Of a stretch of 35,405 nucleotides of DNA, positions 17,351 to 26,300 are shown in pieces. The notes under the pieces were generated by a model. The model had not been told where the DNA came from, made no database searches, and saw nothing but the letters and a program-made list of their open reading frames with translations. The stretch lies in the NCBI GenBank assembly GCA_017429765.1, contig JAFROJ010000013.1, forward strand, positions 1 to 35,405. The letters run 5' to 3'. The first letter of the stretch is position 1. Every line of letters starts with the position of its first letter. The translations under genes were made by a program, and so were the position numbers. Source of the stretch: Bacteroidales bacterium (lineage in GTDB: Bacteria > Bacteroidota > Bacteroidia > Bacteroidales > UBA932).

Positions 17351-19216
17351 CTATTTCTTGCCGGAAAGAAGCGAGGAGAGATATTCGATGTCGAAAAACT
17401 TGGAATAGTCCTTCGAGGGGATGGCTTCCTCCTCGGAGACTTCCATCTGGAACCCGCCCTCAACAGCGATGGGGATGGTCGGGACAACTCCGGAGTCGAT
17501 GTTCTTCCCGTCAATGGTGTTCAGCCTAGCCCTGAAGGATGAGATCTGGAAGCAGAAGCCGTCCGCCGTGCACATCGCCTGGATGGCGCAGCTTCCTCCG
17601 CCGGAAGTCTCTCCCATCACGGGAATCCCGGCGTCCTTGAGCATCGAGGGGAACAGATTGCCGCAGGAGAATGACATGTCGGAAGTCAGGACCGCGAAGT
17701 TGAGGTCGTGACGGACATCCTTGTCTTTCTCGTCGAACACTCCGTCGAAATTCCTGTCAACCTCATATTCCACTATCGACCTCTGGCCGGTCAGCGGGTT
17801 GTCCTGGCTGATGTAGCTCTTGTCCATGATGAGGGAGGTCATCGCCAGTACGATGTCGGCCGACCCTCCTCCGTTCGCCGAGATGTCGATAATAAGGTTC
17901 TCCACCTCGGGGTCGGCCTCAGCCTTGGCGAGGGCGTCAAGGAATATGACCATGTCGTCATCCTTGGTGTTCTCCACGGTCGGCAAGGGACCGGTCCCGG
18001 CGTAATAGGCGTCCCATGCCTCCTGATTCCTGCGGTTGAAGGAATCGAACACGCAGACAGCGGTGTTTCCCTTCTTGACATAGGTCGCGTCTTCCCCATA
18101 AGCCTGGTCACGGAGTGACTTGATGGCCATCCCGTCCCGGGCCATCACCATCATCTGGCCGAGCGAGGACATCAGGAACATGGAGACATCCTGATGGGCG
18201 GCCGCGGCCCTCTGGTACTCTGAGAATAGTTCGGGGTACTGGTCAGTCTTGGTCCCGATAGCGTTCGAGGAGAGCTCCAACATCGTGTGCCCGTCGAAAT
18301 AAACTCCTGACAATCCGATCATTCCGATCATATAATCCGCCAGCCTGTCGGAAAGGAGGAGTTCTTTGATCTCAAGGCCGCAAGGAATGTCCTCCTCCAA
18401 GGTCTTGTCCAGGCCTTTCGTCTTGAGGGCCTCGCTGTACTGAACCCTTCCGGGATACCCGTAGAAATTGTCCATCGCGAAGCATAGCTCCTTGTAGTTG
18501 AACTCCGAGAGGGACGCTGAGCGGGTCAGGCTCTTGAGGAGCGGCTCGTTGTAGCCGGGGTCGATCTCAGTGAGGCTCACCTCGTTGACAGAGGTGTTCA
18601 CGACCACCTTCTCGCCGTTGAATCCGGCGTGATGGTAATAGAGGTCGGTGTACATGTCCGCTATGGTGGCGAAGGGAAAATAGACAGTGCCTTTCCCGTC
18701 GGCGTGGATGTCAATCCCGTACTTGGCGAAGTCGAGAGTCACGGTCGCCGCTGCCGGGGTGAAGGTCACGCTCTTGTACCTCACGAAGGGCATCCCGTCG
18801 TAATAGACATTGGCCATCCCGGGCTGAAGAAGCGTCATCTGGTTGGTGAAAGCCTCGAAACTGTCGGAGACGAACACGTCGTCGTTGACGTTGACGACCG
18901 CCTTGGCGTCGCCGTTGGCGAGGGTATATTCCCCGATCCCGGTGTGGGTGACAGTCATCGTTGAGCCCGGGAGGACAATCGACTGGAAATCAGCCGCCGA
19001 GATGTAGGCCACGTCGGGAAGGTCGTCGTAGAAGCGGAGCGTGACCTCCCCGTCCGGAGCGACCTTGGTCACCACCGGGACTGTCTTCTCAGTGAAGGCG
19101 CCGCCGTCCGGCCGCTCGTCGGCGACGATGTTCTTTGATGATTTAACCGCGGGACCGCAGGAGGCCAGGATCAGCGTGGCCGTGATCGCAACGATAGAAA
19201 GGATTCTCGTCTTCAT
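17351..19216 (-). CDS. S41-family (C-terminal processing) peptidase lipoprotein
   Basis: I start at the ATG at 19216 (MKTRILSIVAITATLILASC; Cys20 lipidated), giving 621 residues; the longer frame begins at a TTG that lies in the promoter. The C-terminal third is an S41 catalytic domain: NLIIDISANGGGSADIVLAM, then LTSDMSFSCGN with Ser517 as likely nucleophile, and GIPVMGETSGGGSC. The first 300 residues are beta-rich and resemble no domain I can name; no clear PDZ domain is visible. S41 lipoproteins are frequent in Bacteroidota envelopes, and their substrates are mostly unknown. The gene converges with GH32 (1-nt gap) and has its own promoter inside the end of the upstream gene. Confidence 0.85.
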   Translation of the reverse strand: MKTRILSIVAITATLILASCGPAVKSSKNIVADERPDGGAFTEKTVPVVTKVAPDGEVTLRFYDDLPDVAYISAADFQSIVLPGSTMTVTHTGIGEYTLANGDAKAVVNVNDDVFVSDSFEAFTNQMTLLQPGMANVYYDGMPFVRYKSVTFTPAAATVTLDFAKYGIDIHADGKGTVYFPFATIADMYTDLYYHHAGFNGEKVVVNTSVNEVSLTEIDPGYNEPLLKSLTRSASLSEFNYKELCFAMDNFYGYPGRVQYSEALKTKGLDKTLEEDIPCGLEIKELLLSDRLADYMIGMIGLSGVYFDGHTMLELSSNAIGTKTDQYPELFSEYQRAAAAHQDVSMFLMSSLGQMMVMARDGMAIKSLRDQAYGEDATYVKKGNTAVCVFDSFNRRNQEAWDAYYAGTGPLPTVENTKDDDMVIFLDALAKAEADPEVENLIIDISANGGGSADIVLAMTSLIMDKSYISQDNPLTGQRSIVEYEVDRNFDGVFDEKDKDVRHDLNFAVLTSDMSFSCGNLFPSMLKDAGIPVMGETSGGGSCAIQAMCTADGFCFQISSFRARLNTIDGKNIDSGVVPTIPIAVEGGFQMEVSEEEAIPSKDYSKFFDIEYLSSLLSGKK

Positions 19217-19255
19217 ACCTAAAATGTTTTTGTGTACTATTTCAGTAATACACTG

Positions 19256-19285
19256 CAAATTTAAGAATGATTTTTTAATCCGCAA
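19256..19285 (-). promoter_or_regulatory. Promoter of the S41 peptidase gene
   Basis: On the minus strand TTG (19283-19285) is followed after exactly 19 nt by TAAATTTG (19256-19263), a perfect -7 box. The -33 element lies inside the last codons of the upstream alpha-toroid gene, so the peptidase can be transcribed independently of it. The ATG at 19216 is 39 nt downstream. Confidence 0.65.
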
Positions 19286-21008
19286 CAGTTTCGCCGTTCA
19301 TTCTCGCGAAACGTTCGAGAACCTGGACCGAGGCGAAGGCGCAGTTGATCCAGTGAGTGCGCTGTGAATAAGCGACTTCCGGGTTGAAGAACCACTTGGT
19401 GGAAAGGATGCCGGTCAGAGGGCTCTGGGATTTCACAGCCGCGTCCAGCAGGGCCTTGCCCTTGGCGAGAGCAAGTTTGTCCCCGGTCACGCTGAACAAT
19501 GACAGGTAGGAATTCGCCATCTCGACCACACTCGCGTCAATAGGTGTCTGGTAGTTGTACTGCTCGAAGACACAGGGGGTTAGCATTGTCTTGTAGCCCT
19601 CCGGACCCACGACCGTGTCCCAGTAGGTGAACTGGTCCTCGCAGAAGCGCGCCATCTCCCTGCACTGTTTTATCTCCTCTTTCGTGGGTTTCTCTTTATT
19701 AAGCAGATACGCGATGAAATCATTGGCCTGCCCGTGTGTCAGATCCTGGTACTGTTTCCAGGATTCCGTGGGCTGGTCCTCGAACTGCCCGTTGAAATTG
19801 AAGGTCTCCAGCACATTCTTCTTTACCCACTCCTCGCCACGGACGCGCGCGTCCTCGTAATCCTTCAGCCCATACTCGTCGCGAAGTCTCACAAAGAGAT
19901 GAAGGAGGGCGGTGGGAATGCTTCTGGCCGGGGTCACCGACACTCCGGTGTCGAATTCCACTTTCACCGGCCAGGAGCCGTCCTCAGCCTGAAGCCGCTT
20001 GTAAGTGTCGGCGATGTGGACGGCGAACTCATAATATCTCTTTTCTCCTGTGGCGTTGAAAAGGTCCAGAAGGGCGTGGGTGGCAGTGACCGCCTCCATG
20101 AACATCGTCTTGCCCTTGTTGATCTGGTGGACATAGTATTCACCCGTGGTCTTGTCTTCCGGGTCCAGGTAATAAGTCGCGGGGAAATATTCCAACGGTG
20201 ACCCGGCCGGCTGGGCGCTGCCCATCATGCACTCCGCGGCGTTGCGGGCTATTGTGAGGGCCTCTTCGCGCAACGCGGGCACCTGGGAGGCCAGGAAACA
20301 TTCCATCCTCACCGTGGCCCCGTAGATCTTGCAGGCGTAGCCGTTCAGCTCGTACGAGAGATCGGGGCCGGCGTTCTCGAGCCAGTGGTGGATGGCAGGC
20401 ATCTTGTGGAAATAGACCGCCGTGAGCACCGCGGCCTCGTGATAACCCCTAGGGGCGTCGGTGTAGGGCCCCTTGAAGGGAAAATCGCGGTAGAAAGTCC
20501 TGCTGCCGGAGCGGCCGATCACTTTTCCTGACTTGTCAAGCCCCTCGACCACGACTTCCGTCCTGCCAACGGGGATCTTGTTCCACACGGGGCTGAGGGC
20601 GCTCTGCGGGGAATCTGCCTTGAACGTCCATTCCTTGTAGGGTCCGGGGCGGGGAGCGGCTTCCTTGGCGGAGAAGTTGCGGTAGCCGTTGCCGATGTAA
20701 TCCATGGTCTCGGTCATGTTGTCATTCTCCGCCTGCCTCACGGTAAAGAGATATCTCACGGCTCCCGGCACCTCGTCGAACTCGAACGAAGGGGCGTACA
20801 GGAAACGATAGGAGAATCCGTTCCAGAAGGGTACGGAACCTCCCCTGCCGGGATGGACGGGAATTCGGTATTCTTTCAATGCCTTGGCGTTCAGGGATTT
20901 ATAATTTAATTTAATCCCTTTGGCAGACCGGTCTCTGGCATCGAGCCCGGTGGAAAGGAAAAGCGCTGCCCCCAGGATGAGAGCGATCGCTCCGGAGAAT
21001 CTTTTCAT
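19275..21008 (-). CDS. Secreted alpha-toroid (six-hairpin glycosidase-like) protein
   Basis: Starting at the ATG at 21008, the 577-residue protein has a type I signal peptide (MKRFSGAIALILGAALFLST, cleavage near LDA). A beta-rich N-terminal segment (to about 180) precedes a long run of paired helices rich in Trp, Tyr and His, for example the helix AAVLTAVYFHKMPAIHHWLE, then TAVTATHALLDLFNATGEKRYYEFAVHIADTY (split helices) and DLTHGQANDFIAYLLNKEKP. This is the texture of (alpha/alpha)6 toroid glycosidases and lyases. I cannot assign a GH or PL family or catalytic residues. The context, with GH127, GH32 and ThuA nearby, suggests a role in plant or host glycan breakdown. A weak promoter is at 21029-21060, right after tRNA-Val. 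Confidence 0.65.
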   Translation of the reverse strand: MKRFSGAIALILGAALFLSTGLDARDRSAKGIKLNYKSLNAKALKEYRIPVHPGRGGSVPFWNGFSYRFLYAPSFEFDEVPGAVRYLFTVRQAENDNMTETMDYIGNGYRNFSAKEAAPRPGPYKEWTFKADSPQSALSPVWNKIPVGRTEVVVEGLDKSGKVIGRSGSRTFYRDFPFKGPYTDAPRGYHEAAVLTAVYFHKMPAIHHWLENAGPDLSYELNGYACKIYGATVRMECFLASQVPALREEALTIARNAAECMMGSAQPAGSPLEYFPATYYLDPEDKTTGEYYVHQINKGKTMFMEAVTATHALLDLFNATGEKRYYEFAVHIADTYKRLQAEDGSWPVKVEFDTGVSVTPARSIPTALLHLFVRLRDEYGLKDYEDARVRGEEWVKKNVLETFNFNGQFEDQPTESWKQYQDLTHGQANDFIAYLLNKEKPTKEEIKQCREMARFCEDQFTYWDTVVGPEGYKTMLTPCVFEQYNYQTPIDASVVEMANSYLSLFSVTGDKLALAKGKALLDAAVKSQSPLTGILSTKWFFNPEVAYSQRTHWINCAFASVQVLERFARMNGETVAD

Positions 21009-21028
21009 AATGTGGTTTTTTGTCAGCG

Positions 21029-21060
21029 CTAAATTAGAGAACATTCAGCAAAGAAGCAAA
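21029..21060 (-). promoter_or_regulatory. Possible promoter of the alpha-toroid gene
   Basis: TTTG (21057-21060 on the minus strand) is followed after 20 nt by TAATTTAG (21029-21036), a near-match to TAnnTTTG with a changed last base pair. It lies between the tRNA 3' end, which is followed by a CTTTTTTTG tract that could terminate the tRNA transcript, and the ATG 20 nt downstream. Confidence 0.4.
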
Positions 21061-21072
21061 GACAAAAAAAGA

Positions 21073-21150
21073 TGGTGGAAACAACTGGATTCGAACCAGT
21101 GACCCCCTGCTTGTAAGGCAGGTGCTCTGAACCAGCTGAGCTATGCTTCC
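21073..21150 (-). tRNA. tRNA-Val (anticodon UAC)
   Basis: The minus strand from 21150 folds as a complete cloverleaf of 78 nt including an encoded CCA end (21073-21075). The acceptor stem is GGAAGCA/TGTTTCC (one G-U), the D stem GCTC/GAGC, the anticodon stem CCTGC/GCAGG with loop CTTACAA, and the T arm ACTGG-TTCGAAT-CCAGT. Anticodon TAC reads valine GUA/GUG codons. It has its own consensus promoter upstream and a T-run after the CCA. No integrase or attachment-site duplication is seen beside it. Confidence 0.97.
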
Positions 21151-21166
21151 ATGCCATTAAGGATTG

Positions 21167-21197
21167 CAAAGGTACGACACTTTTCCGTATCTGCAAA
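21167..21197 (-). promoter_or_regulatory. Promoter of tRNA-Val
   Basis: TTTG (21194-21197) and TACCTTTG (21167-21174) on the minus strand are separated by exactly 19 nt, a perfect Bacteroidota promoter. The mature tRNA begins 16 nt after the -7 box. The same -7 sequence and spacing occur at 120-150. Confidence 0.75.
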
Positions 21198-21235
21198 ACT
21201 TTATTGGCCAGTGTTATTCTCGTCAGCGAACCAAC

Positions 21236-23344
21236 CTAGTCCGTGGGGAATATGGTGAGACGAAGGGTCGTGCTGCCGTAAGGGACCAGGTCGATGTATT
21301 CGACCTTGTCCTCTGTCTTGAATTTCTCTGGCAGGGCCGGCGTGAACCGGTTCTCCTTGAGAGTCCATCCCTTGACCGTGACGACAGGGACACGGATCTT
21401 GACCGGGACTGTCTCGAGATCGAACGGGAAGCCTTCCGCGCCGGTATTCTCAACCTTAAGGTCTTTCAGCCCGTCTTTGACAAGGGCGTAGTTCCATTTC
21501 CCGGAAGGAGTCATGGACCAGCTCTTGAAGTCCGGGTTGGCGGACACCTTGCCGGCGAGGTTCTCGTAGATGGCGGGATCCTCAACCACCTCGGCGGGAA
21601 TGGCGTAAGAATAGACAATCGGCCCCCTTTGAACGGAAGCCCCGCTCACAGGATTGTCCACTATCTCTATCTCCATGGGAAGATCGACGGTGAAGCTGTC
21701 GCCGGTCTTCCAACTCTTGCTGAGAGTCTTGAATCCGGCTTCCTGCCCCTTGACCCATCCGGGGATACGGTAAGTGAAATCCATGTCGAGCGGCTTGGTG
21801 TAGGGCTTGTCGTTCTTGAAGAAACTGAACTCGAAACGGACCTGCTCCTCGAAGGGATAAGCGGTCTTCTCCTCAATCTTGACTGTGATACCCTTGCCAA
21901 GATCATATTCCACGACCGAGGGGCCGTAGAAGGCGGCGACCGGCTGGCCCTTGCGGTCTTTCAGCCACATGCGGGCCACGTAGTTCGGGAAATACCGGTG
22001 GAGATTGCCGATGCAGCACTCTGTCTCATGAATAGGACGGTACTGCATCCAAGTCAGGCCGTATTTAAAAGCGTTGTGGTTGGAGTTGCCTGTGGCTATG
22101 AACTGGTTGGGGCAAGAGAAATATTGCATCGCCTTGAAGTCCTTCGTGATCGCGCCGAAGCCACCGTTGAAGATGCCTTTCTCGACCCGGTCCGCCCACT
22201 GGCCGTCTCCGGTCACCATCAAATAGTACCCCATTGTCCAAGTGTAATCCGAGATGTCGCAGGTCTCATGGCTGGCCAGAGGGTCGTTGCCGGCCAAGGC
22301 CTCGGAGGATGAGTTGATGCCGTCGATCAGCATGTTGGGGGCCTCCATCTTCTCCTCGGCATGGAGGGCGGCCTGGAGATACTTCTCCTCACCGGTGTAG
22401 GCGTAGAGCAGGAGGGGAACCTTCAGGAGCTCGTTCATGGTGACTCCGTGCATATGGAACTCGCTGTCGTCCAGCGCGGTTTCCTGCGTCATGTTGGATT
22501 CGCCCCGCTCCCAGGCGTTGACCGCCATGTCAAGGAGAGCCTCGTCGCCGGTTAGAGCATAGGTCCAAAGCATGCCTTCCACATTGATCACATAACGATC
22601 CTGGGCCAATTCATCCAGGGAATATGAAAGGTAATTCTTTCTGAGTGCCTCGGGAATCCGAGGGTCACCCGTTGCCTCGTAATAAGCCTGGACGGCCCGG
22701 AAGAACACCGCGAAAGGCCAAGCCATGGAACCGGTCTCAGGACCGAGACGGCCTTCAGGGCGGTCAGCCATGAGAATCCTCGCCTGACGGGCGTTACGCT
22801 CCTGCATGCGGGCCTGAAACTCGGCGAAACGTTTCTGAGCCTCGGGATCAGCCGACACCTGCGCGTCGAAATTCCTGGGGCGACGGCCGCGCTGAAGCTG
22901 ACTCATCGCCTCCTCCTCGGTCAATCCGGCCTTGGCGGGAAGGGGATGGGCAAGGACATATTCGATATTCTCCTGCCAAGTGTCAAGGAACTTCTTGTCA
23001 TCCAGCAGGAAACCAAGCCTGGTGATGCCATCCAGATAATAAGCGGTCTGCTCGAAACGCCACCAGTCGGCTCCCCTGGACTCGGAGTCACGCTCGAGTT
23101 CCCCGGCCCAGAGGACTGTGTTGAACGGGTAGGCCATCGCCTCGGGATGGCCCGCCAGACCGTCACGCTGGCGCTCGAGTATCTCCTTCAACCAACCTTC
23201 CGGCTGGATCTTGTCAATCATACCTTCGCTGAAGACCGCGTGGGGCGCCACAGGGACGCTTTTCACAGCCTGCTTGGCGCAGCCGGCGAGCGTCAGCAGT
23301 CCCGCCAGAACGGCCAGGAAGGGCAGAATCTTTCTCGTTGTCAT
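21236..23344 (-). CDS. GH127-type beta-L-arabinofuranosidase lipoprotein
   Basis: The 702-residue protein has a lipoprotein signal (TLAGC, Cys22). The catalytic (alpha/alpha)6 barrel shows the family's zinc-thiolate set: Glu360 and Cys362 in H-E-T-C-D-I-S-D-Y, and Cys443-Cys444 in T-E-C-C-I-G-N-L-H-R-Y-F. In the characterised GH127 enzyme HypBA1 these positions are Glu338, Cys340, Cys417 (nucleophile) and Cys418; the mapping here is by motif. Glu348 may be the acid/base. A C-terminal beta region (about 480-702) completes the usual architecture. The predicted reaction is release of beta-L-arabinofuranose from plant glycans or hydroxyproline-linked arabinan; GH146 or another relative with the same fold is possible. 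It lies 45 bp downstream of the second macroglobulin and may be cotranscribed with it. Confidence 0.88.
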   Translation of the reverse strand: MTTRKILPFLAVLAGLLTLAGCAKQAVKSVPVAPHAVFSEGMIDKIQPEGWLKEILERQRDGLAGHPEAMAYPFNTVLWAGELERDSESRGADWWRFEQTAYYLDGITRLGFLLDDKKFLDTWQENIEYVLAHPLPAKAGLTEEEAMSQLQRGRRPRNFDAQVSADPEAQKRFAEFQARMQERNARQARILMADRPEGRLGPETGSMAWPFAVFFRAVQAYYEATGDPRIPEALRKNYLSYSLDELAQDRYVINVEGMLWTYALTGDEALLDMAVNAWERGESNMTQETALDDSEFHMHGVTMNELLKVPLLLYAYTGEEKYLQAALHAEEKMEAPNMLIDGINSSSEALAGNDPLASHETCDISDYTWTMGYYLMVTGDGQWADRVEKGIFNGGFGAITKDFKAMQYFSCPNQFIATGNSNHNAFKYGLTWMQYRPIHETECCIGNLHRYFPNYVARMWLKDRKGQPVAAFYGPSVVEYDLGKGITVKIEEKTAYPFEEQVRFEFSFFKNDKPYTKPLDMDFTYRIPGWVKGQEAGFKTLSKSWKTGDSFTVDLPMEIEIVDNPVSGASVQRGPIVYSYAIPAEVVEDPAIYENLAGKVSANPDFKSWSMTPSGKWNYALVKDGLKDLKVENTGAEGFPFDLETVPVKIRVPVVTVKGWTLKENRFTPALPEKFKTEDKVEYIDLVPYGSTTLRLTIFPTD

Positions 23345-23389
23345 GATAATATTAAATTAATAAAGGTTTGTATTTAGTGGTATGGTGAA

Positions 23390-26300
23390 CTATTCGATCA
23401 CGGAAAGCGTTCCCCCGAACTTGTCGTTGGCGCGGTAGTGGGGGGCGTAGAGGGACTCTATGGTCACGACGGGGGCGGTGAAGACTCCTTCCTGGGTGAT
23501 GTAGAACTCCTCGGTCACGGTGGTGTTCTCCTCGGGATACACATCGAAGAAGTACTCGGTCCTGTCGGTCTTGACATTACGGTAACCCTGGGGGGTTATC
23601 GAATATGCCCCGCCGACGGGTCTCAGCCACCAGCCGACATGCCCGGACAGCTGCCTCACCGGCCTGAATGCCGCCTCACGGGGAGCCGTGAGCTTCACGA
23701 AACTGCGGTTCTCCTGGTTCCAGATCCGGTACTCGGCGACCACCTTGTCCCCGACGCTCAACTTCATGCCGGGATAGATCTCGACCCTTCCGATTTTAGA
23801 GTCCGCGCCGAGGACCTCCCTGAAGAAACGCCTCTCGACTGAGAAGCCGTTGCCGGCGGAGACAATATCCTTGAACGGCTTACGGTAGGTCTTGGAGAGG
23901 AGGACAACCCTTGTGGACAGCACGTCATCGCCACCGGACAGCACCGAGTTGATGGCGTCCACGTAGGCGGGATCCTCGGCCCACTTCTGGGTCTCCTTCT
24001 GTAGCGTTATCCAGACGCGGATGCCGTCCGAGATAGTCTTCAGCGCGGCGGGATCGCCGGAACGGTCCAGCCTGCTGTCCGAGAGCAGGTCGCAGAGCAG
24101 GGAGTGGGCGTAAAGCTCGCTCTCGAGAAGGCCCCTCCAAGGCATCACAGCGTTCGGGTAGTACCATCCGCCGTCGCGATGCTCGACAGCGTATTCAGTG
24201 AGCGACAGGACATCGGCGATGATGGACTTGCTCATCTTGGACTCGGCGGAGAACTTGATCCCCCAAGCCGAGGCCAGGGCGGTCCCGCCTTCCCCGTTCA
24301 CGAGGTTGACGAGGGTCTTGATCCTGCGGGCCTTGGCCAGGATCTGCCCCTGAAGGCCGCGGCCGTCCTTCTCGGACGGGATCAGGTAGTCCTTGATGTA
24401 TTTCTTGAACTCCTTGAAGTTCTTTGAATATTCGCTCTTCTCGCTGGCGGTCTCTCTCGACACGTCGAAGGGCACCGAGGCGTACATCGAACGAACGTGG
24501 GCGTACTGGGCGTCGGAGAGCCATCCGCACCAGTACGGCCACGAAGTCCCGTGGAGGAACTGGTTACGGTCCAGGAACTTGACCGACGTGTCGGGGTCGA
24601 AGCCCTCGACAGGCATCCCGGGGGCCTCCATCTTGGCGAAGCGCTCCAGGAGGACGGCGGTGATGACGGCCGAGGAGCGCATGCCCTCGAACCAGCCGAA
24701 GCCTCCGTCGGCGTTGCGGCATGAAAGGATCTTGGCGAGCAGTTCGGCTTCAGGCATCTCAGCCTGGATCTCTGACCCGAGTTTAGCCGCCACCTTCCTC
24801 ACATAGTAAGCCTCGGACAGCGACAGGACATCGTTGGCGGAAGGCTCCACCTTGGACGGGATGGCGTCGAGAAGCATCCCGCGGATGTCGATCTCCTTGT
24901 ATTCCGCTCCCGCTGAGGAAGTTCCGGTGAACTCGGACTTCAGCCTCCTGACGAGGGCGTCCTTGTCCATCCCGGCGAGCAGGACGGCCGAGTGGGCCTC
25001 GGTGATGGTCTGTGCGGCCTCATGCACCGGCAGGGTCACGAACACGCCGTCGGAGAAGGTCTTGCCGGAATCGGCGAAAACGACTTTCAGGCCTATCTCG
25101 GAATAATTCTTAGGGTCGAATGCGAACTCGAGGGGGACTGAACCGCCGGCAGGCACCGTGACCTTCTTGGAAGAGGTGCTGAACGGCTTCTTACCCTGGG
25201 AGTCGGCGGAGGGGAACGCCTGCAAAGCCACCGTTCCTGAGACCGGGGCCTCGGAGGTGTTCGACACCGAGACGTGGATGACAGGCTTGTCTCCCTTGTA
25301 GAGGTACTTGGGCTCGACCAGATTGACCTTGACAGGGATGGAGACCACCATCTCTTTCCTGATCACCGAGTTGAGCATATCGGGGTTGTGGGCGAAAACC
25401 TGGACGATGAAGGTCGAGAGCTTGTCGGAAGTTTTGAACTCCAGCGTTGCCTCCCCGTCCTTGCCTGTCCTCAGGAAGGGCTCGAAAGCGAGCGAGGTCG
25501 AGAAGTCGGAACGCGCCTGGATCTCCTCGACGGCGGCCTCCTCCTCAGGCTCCGCGACCTCATATGACGTGATCGGGGCTATGTCTTCCAAAGCCAGATC
25601 CAACGCGTCCTCGATCACCATCTCAGACCTCGTGGCGGCGGCTCCCGACTTGAAGACCTTCCCGCGGCCACGGACGGTCACCTCGTTAAATAAGATGGGG
25701 GCATCATGATCGTAATTAAAGGTAGAGCCGTTCCGGGTCCTGAACCAGATTCCCATCGCTCCGCGGTCGACCAGGCGGACCGTCCCCCAATGGTTCGGGG
25801 AAACAGTCTCCGAGCTCTTGTCGAACACGGCGGCGAGCGCCTCGACGCCGGGGGCCGACTTGATGGTGACCGAGTACCGCTTGCCGGGCAGGGCCTTGTC
25901 CTCAAAGGACGAGAACTCAAGCGGAAGGACAATCTCTTCCTTCTCCCTGCGGAACTCCCTGGAATAGACATAATTCCTGCCGTTCCTGAAATAGAACACC
26001 GTGAAGAACACCGCGTCAGGATATTCCTTCTTGTAGTCGAATGATATGTCTTCTATGGAACCGGCTTTCCCGACCACTCCGTCGAGACGGAAGAGTCTCC
26101 TGTCCAGAGGCTGGCGCCTGTCACCGAACAGCTCGGCGACCGCCCACACGGGACCGTCTCCCGCGCCCATCCTGACGTGGATGGCCTCACCGTCCTTCAG
26201 CGAGCCGTCGGCGCAGGGGCCGACCGGCTTGAAGAAGTTCTCCACCCTGGCGTCGAGCGCCTCCGCGTCGTCATCCACCCGGAGAATCGTCATCTCACTC

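Noticed and set aside
21073-21150. tRNA-Val as an integration site
   Set aside because: No integrase, no duplicated tRNA 3' end and no composition shift on either side.
21164-22312. 382-aa plus-strand frame opposite the GH127 gene
   Set aside because: Starts within the tRNA promoter and is antisense to clear GH127 catalytic motifs.
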